From Rhizobium sp. (GTDB taxonomy: Bacteria > Pseudomonadota > Gammaproteobacteria > Burkholderiales > Thiobacillaceae): a stretch of DNA of 64,000 nt. The first letter of the stretch is position 1; every line of letters starts with the position of its first letter. The translations under genes were made by a program, and so were the position numbers. A model generated the notes under the pieces. It had not been told where the DNA came from. It worked only from the letters and a program-made list of their open reading frames with translations, and made no database searches. Positions 1 through 9,049 of this stretch are shown here, piece after piece. Where the stretch lies: the NCBI GenBank assembly GCA_019459285.1, contig JAIBEL010000054.1, positions 1 through 64,000 of the forward strand, written 5' to 3'.

Positions 1-1
1 C

Positions 2-616
2 CCCCCGTATCAACAAACCTGCTCGCGGGTATGGGATGCCGACGGCCGGGCGGCCTTGATCGAGCCGGGCGGCGAGGCCGCGCGCCTGCTGGGCGAGGTG
101 CAATCGCGCGGCCTCGCGCTGGAAAAAATCCTGCTTACCCACGGCCACCTCGACCACGTCGGCGCAGCGGTCGAACTGCGCGAAACCCTCGGCATCCCCA
201 TCGTCGGCCCGCAGCGCGAGGAGCAGTTCTGGCTCGACCTGTTGCCGCAGCAGGCCGAGCTGTTCGGGTTTCCGCCTGCGGTGGCGTTCACGCCCGACCA
301 ATGGTTGAGCGACGGCGATCGGGTGGACGTGGGAGCCATCCGTTTCGACGTGCTGCATTGTCCCGGCCACACGCCCGGCCATATCGTGTTCTACCAGCCG
401 GATGCGCGGCTCGCCTTCGTCGGCGACGTGCTGTTCAAGGGCTCGATCGGCCGTACCGATTTTCCGCGCGGCGACCACGCGGCGCTGATCGCGGCCATCC
501 GCGAAAAGCTGTTCCCGCTCGGCGACGACGTGCATTTCGTGCCGGGACATGGCGCGATGTCGACGTTCGGCCACGAGCGGCGCGAGAACCCCTTCGTCGG
601 TCTGGAGTCAGACTGA
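2..616 (+). CDS. MBL-fold metallo-hydrolase (YcbL/glyoxalase II-like), 5' end missing
   Basis: The frame is open from base 2 with no start, so the gene begins outside the window; about 205 residues are visible of an expected 210-220. A metallo-beta-lactamase zinc site is seen in the THGHLDH motif, followed by CPGHTPGH, the GDVLF aspartate and a late VPGHG histidine. The short length and the GRTDFPRGD segment fit the YcbL/GloB-like family that hydrolyses thioesters such as S-lactoylglutathione; the true substrate cannot be told. The rhodanese gene starts 39 bases downstream in the same direction, and MBL plus rhodanese pairs often act in sulfide or persulfide chemistry (inference). Confidence 0.9.
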   Translation, partial: PPYQQTCSRVWDADGRAALIEPGGEAARLLGEVQSRGLALEKILLTHGHLDHVGAAVELRETLGIPIVGPQREEQFWLDLLPQQAELFGFPPAVAFTPDQWLSDGDRVDVGAIRFDVLHCPGHTPGHIVFYQPDARLAFVGDVLFKGSIGRTDFPRGDHAALIAAIREKLFPLGDDVHFVPGHGAMSTFGHERRENPFVGLESD

Positions 617-655
617 CATCAGGCCTGCGAGCCTCTCAGGAAACGAGGAGCCGAC

Positions 656-1138
656 ATGAAACCTTCCTGCTTGTCACGGGCCGCCCTTCCAGTCGTGCTG
701 CTGCTGATGGCCACGGCGCAGGCGCAGGACCTCTCCGTCATCGTCGTTCCGCCGCCCGAAGCGCCCGCGCTCACGCAGGCCGCGCAAGCGCTGGTCGACG
801 CGGCCAACGCGCGCGTGCCGCAACTCGACACGGCCGGCCTGCTGACGCAGCTGAAGACACAGCCGCAAACGGTGGTACTCGACGTGCGCACGCCGGCCGA
901 AGTCGACTACTCGGGCCACATCGCGGCAGCGCATTTTTTCAATATCACGCGCGGTCTGCTGGAATTCAGGATCGAAGCCGCGGTGCCGGACAAGGCCACG
1001 CCCATCGTCGTCTATTGCGGCGTCAGCCAGCGCAGCCCGCTTGCGGCCGACACGCTGATCAAGCTCGGCTACACGAACGTGAAGAACTACCGCGACGGCT
1101 TCGTCAACTGGAGGCGCGCCGGCCTGCCGATCGAGTAG
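656..1138 (+). CDS. Periplasmic rhodanese-domain protein
   Basis: A 160-residue protein. The first 24 residues form a signal peptide ending in AQAQ, so it should act in the periplasm. A single rhodanese domain covers about residues 55-160, with the LDVRTPAE motif and the active-site loop CGVSQRS holding the presumed persulfide cysteine Cys121. Single-domain rhodaneses move sulfane sulfur or act as phosphatase-like folds; no substrate can be inferred. A GAGG-like ribosome site precedes the ATG. It lies directly behind the MBL hydrolase and is convergent with arginase. Confidence 0.88.
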   Translation: MKPSCLSRAALPVVLLLMATAQAQDLSVIVVPPPEAPALTQAAQALVDAANARVPQLDTAGLLTQLKTQPQTVVLDVRTPAEVDYSGHIAAAHFFNITRGLLEFRIEAAVPDKATPIVVYCGVSQRSPLAADTLIKLGYTNVKNYRDGFVNWRRAGLPIE

Positions 1139-1162
1139 CTTTCCTGTCGGGAGGGGTGAGAC

Positions 1163-2056
1163 TTACAGCGGGGTGATGGCGCGGACCAGCGCGCCGGCGG
1201 CGTCGGCCGTGGCATGTCCGCGGTCGCGGCGTGGGTTGTACTCGACGATCTCCATCGCCACGAAGCCCGGATCGCCGCGCAGATGCGATAGCGCATCGGC
1301 AAGCTCGGCACGGCACAAGCCGCCGGGCACCGGCGTGCCGACGCCCGGTTCCTCCTCGGGGTCGAGCGCGTCGAGATCCACGCTCACGCCGAAACCGGAG
1401 GTGCCGTGCCGCACGATGGCGAGCGCCTCATCGAATACCGTGGCGAGTCCGCGCCCGCGCACCTCGTCCATCTCGAACACGCGCACGCCCAGCCGCTGTA
1501 GCAGCGCCGCCTCGCCCGCCTCGTAGCTGCGCACGCCGATCAGGCACACGTGCTCGGGGCGCAGCTTGGCTTCCATGCCCGCGATCCTGGTGAGTGCGGC
1601 GTCGCCGTGGCCGAGCAGGGCGGCCAGCGGCATGCCGTGGATCTGGCCGCTCGGCGTGGTGGCGAAAGTATGGCTGTCCATATGGGCGTCGATCCAGATC
1701 AGGCCGATGGGACCCCGGTCGGCCAGCATGCGATGCACGCCGCTCCAGGTCCCGATCGCGCAGGAATGGTCGCCACCGACCACCAGCGGAAAGTTTCCCC
1801 CCTGCAGTACCCTTTCCACTTCGGCAGCCAGCCGTTCGCCGAGCGCCCTCACCGTGTGCAGCGGCGTGTCCAGCGCTTCGCGCGGCACGCGCAGGATCGC
1901 ATTCCATTCCACATGCTGTAGCGGCGTGTCGTGAAAGACGCGGTAATGGCGCAGCGTATCCGGTCCCTCGGCGGTAGCCGCATCGGGCGCGCCGGCGCCG
2001 CTGGCGGCGCCGATGACGATGATGTTGCGCGAGGAAGAAACGGAGGCCGGGTTCAT
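1163..2056 (-). CDS. Arginase / agmatinase-family ureohydrolase
   Basis: This 297-residue protein carries the three manganese-binding signatures of ureohydrolases in order: GGDHSCAIG (about 115), WIDAHMDSH (about 140) and SVDLDALDP (about 240). The layout and a GVGTPVPGG segment fit arginase, which splits L-arginine into ornithine and urea, more than agmatinase, but substrate choice is not certain. The succinate-semialdehyde dehydrogenase gene lies 26 bases upstream on the same strand, so the two are probably co-transcribed in arginine or GABA-type catabolism (inference). Confidence 0.85.
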   Translation of the reverse strand: MNPASVSSSRNIIVIGAASGAGAPDAATAEGPDTLRHYRVFHDTPLQHVEWNAILRVPREALDTPLHTVRALGERLAAEVERVLQGGNFPLVVGGDHSCAIGTWSGVHRMLADRGPIGLIWIDAHMDSHTFATTPSGQIHGMPLAALLGHGDAALTRIAGMEAKLRPEHVCLIGVRSYEAGEAALLQRLGVRVFEMDEVRGRGLATVFDEALAIVRHGTSGFGVSVDLDALDPEEEPGVGTPVPGGLCRAELADALSHLRGDPGFVAMEIVEYNPRRDRGHATADAAGALVRAITPL

Positions 2057-2082
2057 GCCGTCAGCCTAGCAGGTGCAACGGC

Positions 2083-3537
2083 TTATCCCAGCCCGCCCAG
2101 ATTCACGTACTTGCTTTCCAGGTATTCGTCGATACCGGAACGTCCGCCCTCGCGTCCCAGTCCCGATTGCTTGACGCCGCCGAACGCCACCTCGGCAGTG
2201 GAAATCAGCCCGGCGTTGATGCCGACCATGCCGTAGTCGAGCCGTTCCGCGAGTCGCCAGGCGCGCCCGAGGTCGCGCGTGTAGGCATAGGCAGCGAGGC
2301 CGTACTCGGTATCGTTGGCCATGCGGATCACCTCGGCTTCGTCGGCGAAGCGGATCAGCGGCGCCACCGGGCCGAAGGTCTCGTCGCGGCAGATCTGCAT
2401 GTCGGGTGTGCACTGGCCCAGCACCGTCGGCTGGAAGAACAGCCCACCGAGCGTGTGGCGATGGCCGCCGGCCAGCAGTGTCGCGCCGTGGGCGAGGGCG
2501 TCGGCGATGTGGGCTTCGACTTTCTGCAGTGCGGCGGCGCTGATCAGCGGGCCGGTTTCCACGTCCGGCGTGAAGCCCTCGCCCACTTTCAGCTGCGCCA
2601 CTGCAGCGGTGAATTTTTCAACGAAGGCATCGTGGATCGCGTCCTGCACGAACACCCGGTTGGCGCATACGCAGGTCTGCCCGCTATTGCGGTACTTGCT
2701 GGCGAGCGCGCCAGCCACTGCGGCGTCGAGGTCGGCGTCGTCGAACACGATGAAGGGCGCGTTGCCGCCGAGTTCGAGCGACACGTGCTTCAGGGTGCCC
2801 GCGCTCTGCACCAGCAGCTGCTTGCCCACTGCCGTCGAGCCGGTGAACGAGACCTTGCGCACCCGCGGATGCGACGTCAGCACGCCGCCGATGGTCGCCG
2901 CGTCGCCGGTGACCACGTTCAGCACCCCCGGAGGCAGGCCCGCGCGCTGCGCCAGCTCGGCCAGTGCCAGCGCAGTGAACGGTGTCTGCGAAGCCGGCTT
3001 CGCCACCACCGTGCAACCGGCAGCAAGCGCCGCGCCCGCCTTGCGCGTGAGCATCGCGGCAGGAAAATTCCACGGCGTGATCAGCGCGGCCACGCCTAAG
3101 GGCTGCTTCAGCGTGAACATGCGACGATCCGCCCACGGCGACGGCACCACGTCGCCGTAGACGCGCCGCGCCTCCTCGGCGAACCACTCGATGAAGCTTG
3201 CCGCGTAGTCGATCTCGCCACGTGCTTCGCTCAAAGGTTTGCCCTGCTCGGACACCATGATCGCGGCGAGATCGTCGCGGTGGGCGAGGATCAGGTCGAA
3301 CCAGCGGCGCAACAACTGTGAACGCGTCTTGGCGGTCTGATCCCGCCAGGTGGGAAATGCGGTGTGGGCGGCTTCAATGGCACGTTCGGTGTCGGCGGTA
3401 CTGCAACTCGGCGCGTGACCGACGAGCTCCGCAGTGGCCGGGTTATGAACGGCAAAGCGCGCGTCGCTAGCGGCGTCTTGCCATTCACCGTCGATCAGTG
3501 CCTGTTGCCGGAACAGTGTGGAATCGCCGAGCATCAT
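2083..3537 (-). CDS. gabD: Succinate-semialdehyde dehydrogenase, NAD(P)+-dependent (GabD type)
   Basis: A 484-residue aldehyde dehydrogenase. Visible are the cofactor-binding FTGSTAVGK segment, the general-base glutamate in LELGGNAPF and the catalytic cysteine in GQTCVCANR. The N-terminus (DSTLFRQQALIDGEW) and full-length similarity match GabD, which oxidises succinate semialdehyde to succinate in GABA degradation. Two in-frame ATGs occur at the start (3537 and 3534); the longer is given. It is followed on the same strand by arginase and preceded by the garR-type operon. Confidence 0.93.
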   Translation of the reverse strand: MMLGDSTLFRQQALIDGEWQDAASDARFAVHNPATAELVGHAPSCSTADTERAIEAAHTAFPTWRDQTAKTRSQLLRRWFDLILAHRDDLAAIMVSEQGKPLSEARGEIDYAASFIEWFAEEARRVYGDVVPSPWADRRMFTLKQPLGVAALITPWNFPAAMLTRKAGAALAAGCTVVAKPASQTPFTALALAELAQRAGLPPGVLNVVTGDAATIGGVLTSHPRVRKVSFTGSTAVGKQLLVQSAGTLKHVSLELGGNAPFIVFDDADLDAAVAGALASKYRNSGQTCVCANRVFVQDAIHDAFVEKFTAAVAQLKVGEGFTPDVETGPLISAAALQKVEAHIADALAHGATLLAGGHRHTLGGLFFQPTVLGQCTPDMQICRDETFGPVAPLIRFADEAEVIRMANDTEYGLAAYAYTRDLGRAWRLAERLDYGMVGINAGLISTAEVAFGGVKQSGLGREGGRSGIDEYLESKYVNLGGLG

Positions 3538-3567
3538 CCCGTGAGCGTGTGCAGATCGCCTGTGAAT

Positions 3568-3933
3568 TCAGGATTGGGCGCTGCTGGATGCGGCCTCAAC
3601 CATTGCTTCGAGTAGACTGACCAGTGCCCGTCCCGACCCATCGCTCGCCGTCAGTGGCTGCAGTGCGATTCCGCGCATTTCGCACGCTTCGGTATCGACC
3701 CGGGCAGGTCCGGTGACGACGATGCGGGTAAGTTTGTGCAGCTGCCCGATAGCCTCGGCATCGATCGGACATGCATGGGTGATTGCCGTCGTCGCCCAGA
3801 ACAGCCGCGGAACGATGTCGGCCGCTTCGGTGTCCGGGTACTCGCTCCAGTTGTGCTCGAAGTTCGGGATCGGCAGTTCGTCCGCGGTGAAGGCGGCGCG
3901 ATCGAGGAAAACGACGCGTTCTTTCGCGCTCAC
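3568..3933 (-). CDS. Stand-alone N-terminal half of a D-2-hydroxyacid dehydrogenase
   Basis: A 121-residue frame starts at a GTG that overlaps the stop of the upstream reductase (GTGA), a sign of translational coupling. Residues 6-95 resemble the N-terminal catalytic-domain strand of glycerate/hydroxypyruvate reductases (VVFLDRA, then EYPDT, ATTAITHACPIDAE, LHKLTRIVV and TEACEMRGIAL), but the Rossmann NAD-binding domain and the catalytic Arg/Glu/His are absent. The last 25 residues diverge into a short helix. It may be a decayed remnant or a partner subunit of the neighbouring reductase; its retained start overlap and clean frame favour a made protein. Function unknown. Confidence 0.7.
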   Translation of the reverse strand: MSAKERVVFLDRAAFTADELPIPNFEHNWSEYPDTEAADIVPRLFWATTAITHACPIDAEAIGQLHKLTRIVVTGPARVDTEACEMRGIALQPLTASDGSGRALVSLLEAMVEAASSSAQS

Positions 3934-4820
3934 TTGCCGTTGCCGTGGTTTTCGCCGGTCAGCCGCTCCAGCGCGCGCATCAGCGCCGAGGAATCGAGTT
4001 CGCTGTCGCCGGCCCCCATGAGCGCATTCATCTGCTGCGCGATGAGCGCGGCGCCGGGTAGCGGGGTGGCGGTTTCCTGCGCGTTGTCCATGACGATGGC
4101 CATGTCCTTGTGGTGCAGCTTCACCTTGAAGCCTGGCTTGTAGTTGGAGTCGAGCATGCGTTGGCCGTGGACTTCGAGGATGCGGCTGCCGGCGAAGCCG
4201 CCCAGCAGCGCCTCGCGCATCTTGACCGGGTCGACACCGTTGCGGCGCGCGAGCAGGATGGCCTCGGCGACGCCTTCGAAGGTGAGGCCGACGACGATCT
4301 GGTTGCAGCATTTGACGACCTGGCCCGCACCGTGGCCGCCGACGTGGACGACGTTCTTGCCGAGCGCTTCGAACAGCGGGCGCACCTTCTCGAAGATGGG
4401 CGCTTCGCCGCCGACCATGATCGACAGCGTGCCTTCCTTGGCTCCGGTCTCGCCGCCCGATACCGGGGCGTCGAGCATGTGAACGCCGCGTTCTGCCAGG
4501 GCGGCGGCGATGCGGCGGGTGGCGGCAGGCGACACGGTGCTCATGTCGACGATGGTGTGGCCGGGCTTGGCGCCGTGGACCAGGCCGCGGTCGCCGAGGA
4601 TGATCTGCTCGACGTCGGTGGTGTCGGAGACGACGGTGAAGCTGATGTCGGCCTCGGCGGCCACTTCGGCAGGCGTGCCCTTGCCGAGCGCGCCGGCGAC
4701 CAGCATGGGTTCGATACGGTCGAAACGGCGGCCGTAGACGTAGAGCTGGTGCCCGGCACGCAGGAGATTTTCCGCCATGGGGCGGCCCATGATGCCGCTG
4801 CCGATAAATCCGATTTTCAT
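3930..4820 (-). CDS. garR: 2-hydroxy-3-oxopropionate (tartronate semialdehyde) reductase
   Basis: A 296-residue beta-hydroxyacid dehydrogenase. The N-terminal FIGSGIMGRPMAENLLRAG is the nucleotide-binding signature, DAPVSGGETGAKEGTL is the substrate loop, and GHGAGQVVKCCNQ holds the catalytic lysine. Family members reduce tartronate semialdehyde to D-glycerate in glyoxylate/glycolate metabolism. Its start overlaps the stop of the AEC transporter gene (ATGA) and its stop overlaps the start of the half-dehydrogenase, so all three form one leftward operon. The longer open frame upstream is rejected because the Rossmann motif must lie at the N-terminus. Confidence 0.92.
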   Translation of the reverse strand: MKIGFIGSGIMGRPMAENLLRAGHQLYVYGRRFDRIEPMLVAGALGKGTPAEVAAEADISFTVVSDTTDVEQIILGDRGLVHGAKPGHTIVDMSTVSPAATRRIAAALAERGVHMLDAPVSGGETGAKEGTLSIMVGGEAPIFEKVRPLFEALGKNVVHVGGHGAGQVVKCCNQIVVGLTFEGVAEAILLARRNGVDPVKMREALLGGFAGSRILEVHGQRMLDSNYKPGFKVKLHHKDMAIVMDNAQETATPLPGAALIAQQMNALMGAGDSELDSSALMRALERLTGENHGNGK

Positions 4821-5773
4821 GATGCAAGTCCCTTCAGCAGCCATAACCAGAATGGCAGCGTAACCAATCCCGTCAGCGTTGACCAGCCCATGATGAGGCC
4901 GGCCAGACGGGTGTCGAGCCCGAAGCGGTCGGCCAGTGCGATGACCATCACCATGGTCGGCATGGCGGCTTCCAGTACGCCGGCTTCGCCGGGTTCGGTG
5001 AGCGGGCCGGGCCACACCAGCGCGACGCCGAGCGCGAGCAGGGGCATCAGCGCCAGCTTGATGAGCAAGGCCACGGCGACGGCTTTTTGCGGGCGCAGAT
5101 CATGCCAGGGGATGGTCAGGCCGAGTACGAACAGCATCAGCGGAATGGTCGGGCTGCCGGCCCAGCGCGCGGCCTCCACCAACGGGTCGAGGTGCGCGCC
5201 GGAGAGGTTGACCGCGATGCCCGCGGCGAATCCCCATACCGGCGGCAGTTTCAGCCACATTCGCAGAAACGAGGCGTGTTCGGTGTGCTTGCCGCAGCGG
5301 AAGGCGATCCACACGCCGAGCGACCACACCAGTGGCGTGGTCGCGAGCATGTCGGCGAAGAAGGGATAGCGCGCGCCGCGTTCGCCGAAGACCGTGGTGA
5401 GGAAGGGATAGCCGAAGAACAGGACATTGCCAAACCCGGCGGCCAGTATGACCGCGCCGCGTTGCGGCCGCGACAGGCTGTGGCCGAGCGGGGTGGCGAA
5501 CAGCGCCAGTGCGGCGAGCCCCAGGCCGGCCAGCGTGGCGACGCCCAGAATCAGGGGCACCTGCAACAGGTTCAGGTCGACCGTGGCCGCCGCGCCGGCC
5601 GAAAAGAACAGCACGGGCGCGAAGAAATTCAGCACCAGCCGGTTGATCTCGCCGCGCAGGCCGACGATGGAAATGCCGCTTTGCCAGCGCGGCCAGATGC
5701 CGCCCGCAGCGATCAGCAGGGACAGGGGCAGCAGCGTTTTCAGCAGCAGTTGCTGGGCGAGATCGGCGGACAT
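4817..5773 (-). CDS. AEC (auxin efflux carrier) family membrane transporter
   Basis: A 318-residue, very hydrophobic protein with about ten predicted membrane helices in two halves, as expected for the AEC/MdcF family of carboxylate transporters in the inner membrane. The FFAPVLFFSAGA, GFGNVLFFGYPFL and LFVLGLTIP segments are typical. Its stop codon overlaps the garR start, so it is the first gene of that operon and probably moves a small organic acid such as a glyoxylate-, glycerate- or malonate-like compound (inference). The ATG at 5773 was chosen because upstream sequence lacks family similarity. Confidence 0.85.
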   Translation of the reverse strand: MSADLAQQLLLKTLLPLSLLIAAGGIWPRWQSGISIVGLRGEINRLVLNFFAPVLFFSAGAAATVDLNLLQVPLILGVATLAGLGLAALALFATPLGHSLSRPQRGAVILAAGFGNVLFFGYPFLTTVFGERGARYPFFADMLATTPLVWSLGVWIAFRCGKHTEHASFLRMWLKLPPVWGFAAGIAVNLSGAHLDPLVEAARWAGSPTIPLMLFVLGLTIPWHDLRPQKAVAVALLIKLALMPLLALGVALVWPGPLTEPGEAGVLEAAMPTMVMVIALADRFGLDTRLAGLIMGWSTLTGLVTLPFWLWLLKGLAS

Positions 5774-5866
5774 GAAACGAGACGTCGGGCGGACGGGGCG
5801 GCCATCATAACGCGTGTCGCCCCGGTTCCGGCGGGATCCGGCCCCGCGGTGTGGCCCTTCAAATGA

Positions 5867-5905
5867 AACGGGCTTCCACGGGACGATAACCCGTGAAAGC
5901 CCGTT
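5867..5905 (-). terminator. Hairpin terminator downstream of the pbpG-like gene
   Basis: Two 17-base arms (5867-5883 and 5889-5905) pair except at the innermost base and one internal position. Read leftward, the hairpin lies 20 bases past the endopeptidase stop and is followed by a short T-rich stretch (TTCATTT). It separates that gene from the AEC operon. Confidence 0.65.
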
Positions 5906-5924
5906 GGGCGGGTGCCGGGAAGCG

Positions 5925-6890
5925 TCAGGTACGGGACGCGGCGGTGTAGTGGGTTCCAGTGTTGCGCGGAAGATGGGCTTCTTCCAGCCAGGCCTTGATG
6001 CGCGCGGCATCTTTGGCGCGGCTGTTGTTGCCGCTGGAGTCGAGCAGCACGATGATGACGTCACGCTGCGCCACCTCGGCCTGCATCACCAGGCAGTGCC
6101 CGGCTTCATTGATGAAGCCGGTTTTCGACAGGCCGATATGCCAGTCGTCCATACGCGTCAGGCGGTTGGTGTTGTTGAAGGCAACGGTGCGGTAGTACAC
6201 CTTCGCTTGCTGGTGGCGCTTCTTCTTCAGCACCACGCGCTGGGTCCCCAGCGTGTACTGGCCGGTCGCAGTGATCTGGCGGATTTCGGGATAGTTCTGA
6301 TAGGCGTAATCTGCAAGCTTGGCGAGATCGAGCGCGGTCGAGCGGTTGCTGCTCGACAGGCCGGTGGGTTCGACGTACACGGTGTCGTGCATGCCCAGCA
6401 CGCGCGCCGTGCGGTTCATGGTGGCGATGAAGCGGTCGAGGCCGCCCGGATAGGAGCGGGCCAGCGCGTGTGCCGCGCGGTTGTCAGAGGCGATCAGGGC
6501 AAGATGCAGCAGCTGTTCGCGGGTGTAGTGGGCGCCGATCGCCAGGCGCGAACCGGTGCCCTTGATGGTGTCGCGGTCATCGGACGTGATGGTGATGCGC
6601 TCGTCCAAAGGCTGGCCGGCATTGATCACCAGCATCGCCGTCATCAGCTTGGTGATCGACGCGATCGGCGTCTGCATGGTGGCGTTCTTGGCCAGAAGCG
6701 GCCGGCCGCTGGCCTGGTCGTACACCAGTACGGACTGCGCATTCAGCTCGGGCATGGACGCAGGTTCGGGCTGCGATTGCGAGGCGACAATCGGCTTGTC
6801 CACTTCGAGTGAGGTATTGCCGTCGAGCGCGGCAGCGCCGGTATGGACGCACAGCAAAATCAATCCGGTCAGAACAGCTTTCATGTGCAT
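5925..6890 (-). CDS. pbpG: D-alanyl-D-alanine endopeptidase (PBP7 type)
   Basis: A 321-residue serine peptidase of the S11 family with a signal peptide over residues 1-22. The three penicillin-binding motifs are present: SITK (nucleophile Ser78), SDN in ALIASDNRAAH, and KTG in LSKTGFINEAG. Length and motif spacing match PBP7/PbpG, which cuts D-Ala-meso-DAP crosslinks in the periplasm, rather than larger carboxypeptidases with a C-terminal anchor. ATGs at 6890 and 6884 are both possible starts. Confidence 0.9.
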   Translation of the reverse strand: MHMKAVLTGLILLCVHTGAAALDGNTSLEVDKPIVASQSQPEPASMPELNAQSVLVYDQASGRPLLAKNATMQTPIASITKLMTAMLVINAGQPLDERITITSDDRDTIKGTGSRLAIGAHYTREQLLHLALIASDNRAAHALARSYPGGLDRFIATMNRTARVLGMHDTVYVEPTGLSSSNRSTALDLAKLADYAYQNYPEIRQITATGQYTLGTQRVVLKKKRHQQAKVYYRTVAFNNTNRLTRMDDWHIGLSKTGFINEAGHCLVMQAEVAQRDVIIVLLDSSGNNSRAKDAARIKAWLEEAHLPRNTGTHYTAASRT

Positions 6891-7003
6891 TCAGCTTCCA
6901 AAGAGGGTGACGAAAATATAACAGCTCTGACGAATACGGACATGCTGGCCAAAACTTGAAAACAACAGTTCATGGCATCCGCCCAAATATTTTAAGCCCT
7001 AGA

Positions 7004-7032
7004 TTGACGGTGTAACAAAATTTATTATATAT
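7004..7032 (+). promoter_or_regulatory. Sigma-70-like promoter of the HDOD-like/GAF kinase operon
   Basis: TTGACG at 7004-7009 and a TATATA/ATATAT hexamer at 7026-7032 are spaced 16-17 bases. The predicted start point near 7039 is only a few bases before the ATG at 7042, and no ribosome-binding site is seen, so the mRNA may be leaderless or nearly so. Confidence 0.5.
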
Positions 7033-7041
7033 AGCAATGAC

Positions 7042-9027
7042 ATGGGAGAACTTCCGAATAATTTACTAAAGAAATCGGGGCTAACAGCATGTCAGTGCGC
7101 CCCCGGCGTGGTGGCCGAGGCGCTGGAGCTCCTGATGCGAGGCGAGGCCGCGCAGGCGGAGTTCGCCGCCTGCGTGCGCTGTGATCCCGTATTGGCGCTG
7201 CGATTGCAATTGCTGCCCGTCGATTTCTGCGCGCAGCCGGACCTGCTGCGCGCACTGCTATTGGCCGCGCCAGTTGCGGCGGGCGCGGCGCAGGTGAGCT
7301 ATGTGGGCCGCTGGCGGCAATCGATCGGGGTGGCGCATCTGGCGCAGGCCTTGGGCGTGCGGTCGGGCGCGGTGGATGCCGAGGCCGCCTGGACTGCCGG
7401 CCTCGCTCACAATCTGGCGGACTATCTCGACACGGACATCATGCCGCCGGCCCATGCGGCCGACTGGCTGGAGGCGCTCGACACCGACGGCTGGCTGGCC
7501 GATGCGGTGCGCTATCACGCCGAACCGCTGGCGCGCGGGCGCGCCGCTCACCCGCTGGTGCGCATCGTCCAGCTGGCCTATCAGCTGGCGACGCGTGCCG
7601 ACGCGGTGGACAGCGTCGATGTGCGGGCTGCGCTCGCCGCCTTGCAGATGGGCGCGGGCGAAGCCGCTCAACTGCTGGCCGACAGCCAGGTTCAGGTACG
7701 CCAGCTGGCGCAGCGCTTCGGACTGGTCGATGCCGTGGCGCAGTCGGCCAGCGGCGGATTCGACCGCCTCGCCCGCCTGTATGCCGCCCAGGCGGCCCAA
7801 TCCGCGCTGCACGGACACTTCCGCCAGTCGAACGGGTCGTCCAGTCAGACTTTCGGGCTGTTGCAGGACAGCCTGCGCGCCCTGTTCGGGATCGAACATA
7901 CCTGTCTCTTCGCCCCCGGGGTCGACGGCACCCTGCGATTGACCACGCTGATTCCGGCGGGAGCCGGTTTGCGGGCGCTGGCGATCCCTCCGGATGACGG
8001 CCACTCCGCGCTGTCTCGCGCGCTGGCACGCAGCGCGCCCCAGCAGTTCGAACGCGGCGAGGCAGATGCCGCGCTGGTCGACGAACAGATCGCCCGTTTG
8101 CTGGGCGTGACGCGCTTTCTGTGCCAACCGCTGGCATTGCACGATGGTCAGATGGGCGTGCTGGTGGCAGGCGATGCCCTGCCCGGCCTGGGACTGTCGC
8201 CGCTGTGGCGGTTCACCCTGACTGAATGCAGCGAAATGTTGCGGCCGGCCGTCGTGCCGGCTGCCGCGCCGCCCGCCGCCCCGCCGTCCGTGGCGCCCGC
8301 CGCACAGAGCGACGATATTCCGCGCGACCGGGTACGACGGGCCGTTCATGAGGTGGCCAATCCGCTCACCATCATGCGCAATTACGTCAACCTGTTGTCC
8401 GAGCGCCTGGGTGCGGATTCGGCCGTGCAGCGCGACCTGGGCATCATCAGCGACGAAATCGAGCGGGTGGCGCGCATCGTGCGCGGCATTACGCTGGCCG
8501 AGGAAATCGCGGTGCCCGCCGCGTCGCTCGAACTGGTGTCGGTCAACAGCGTGGTCTCCGAACTGGTGCGCATGGCCCTCGGCACCCTGTTCGCGCCGAA
8601 CAAGGTCAACGTGCAGATCGACCTCAACCCCGACGTGCCGCCGATGCCGCTGCAAAAGGACCTGCTGAAGCAGGTGTTGTTCAACCTTGCCAAGAATGCG
8701 GTCGAGGCCATGCATGCGGGCGGCCATCTCAAATTCATCACGCGGCTGGTTGCGGCCGACGGCCAGCGTCAGATCGAAATCGAAGTGGCCGATACCGGCC
8801 CCGGCCTGCCTGCCGCCGTCGCGTCGCATTTGTTCGAACCGGTGATCAGCGAAAAGGGCGGCGACCATGCCGGCCTCGGACTGACCATCAGCCGCAGCCT
8901 GGTCGAGCGTCTGAACGGCCAGCTCAGCTGCACCAGTACACCGCAGGGAACCCGTTTCCTGATCCGCCTGCCGACTTTGCAAAACGGCCAGGCCCCGCTC
9001 ACAACAACACGCTACGGGTCTATGTAA
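7042..9027 (+). CDS. Soluble HDOD-like/GAF sensor histidine kinase
   Basis: A 661-residue protein without membrane segments. Residues 15-240 look like a degenerate HDOD domain (AAWTAGLAHNLADYL, ADAVRYHAEPLARG), residues 255-400 a GAF-like domain, then a proline/alanine linker (410-425). The HisKA helix has H-box RRAVHEVANPLTIMRNY with presumed phospho-acceptor His436. The ATPase domain shows the N box NLAKNAVEAM, G1 DTGPGL and G2 GLGLT. The REC-PAS-GGDEF-EAL gene begins 22 bases downstream, so this kinase probably phosphorylates that receiver to set c-di-GMP output (inference). The next in-frame ATG is at 7135 if the leaderless start is wrong. Confidence 0.85.
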   Translation: MGELPNNLLKKSGLTACQCAPGVVAEALELLMRGEAAQAEFAACVRCDPVLALRLQLLPVDFCAQPDLLRALLLAAPVAAGAAQVSYVGRWRQSIGVAHLAQALGVRSGAVDAEAAWTAGLAHNLADYLDTDIMPPAHAADWLEALDTDGWLADAVRYHAEPLARGRAAHPLVRIVQLAYQLATRADAVDSVDVRAALAALQMGAGEAAQLLADSQVQVRQLAQRFGLVDAVAQSASGGFDRLARLYAAQAAQSALHGHFRQSNGSSSQTFGLLQDSLRALFGIEHTCLFAPGVDGTLRLTTLIPAGAGLRALAIPPDDGHSALSRALARSAPQQFERGEADAALVDEQIARLLGVTRFLCQPLALHDGQMGVLVAGDALPGLGLSPLWRFTLTECSEMLRPAVVPAAAPPAAPPSVAPAAQSDDIPRDRVRRAVHEVANPLTIMRNYVNLLSERLGADSAVQRDLGIISDEIERVARIVRGITLAEEIAVPAASLELVSVNSVVSELVRMALGTLFAPNKVNVQIDLNPDVPPMPLQKDLLKQVLFNLAKNAVEAMHAGGHLKFITRLVAADGQRQIEIEVADTGPGLPAAVASHLFEPVISEKGGDHAGLGLTISRSLVERLNGQLSCTSTPQGTRFLIRLPTLQNGQAPLTTTRYGSM

Positions 9028-9049
9028 CCCGCGCTCAAGGAGAACACAC

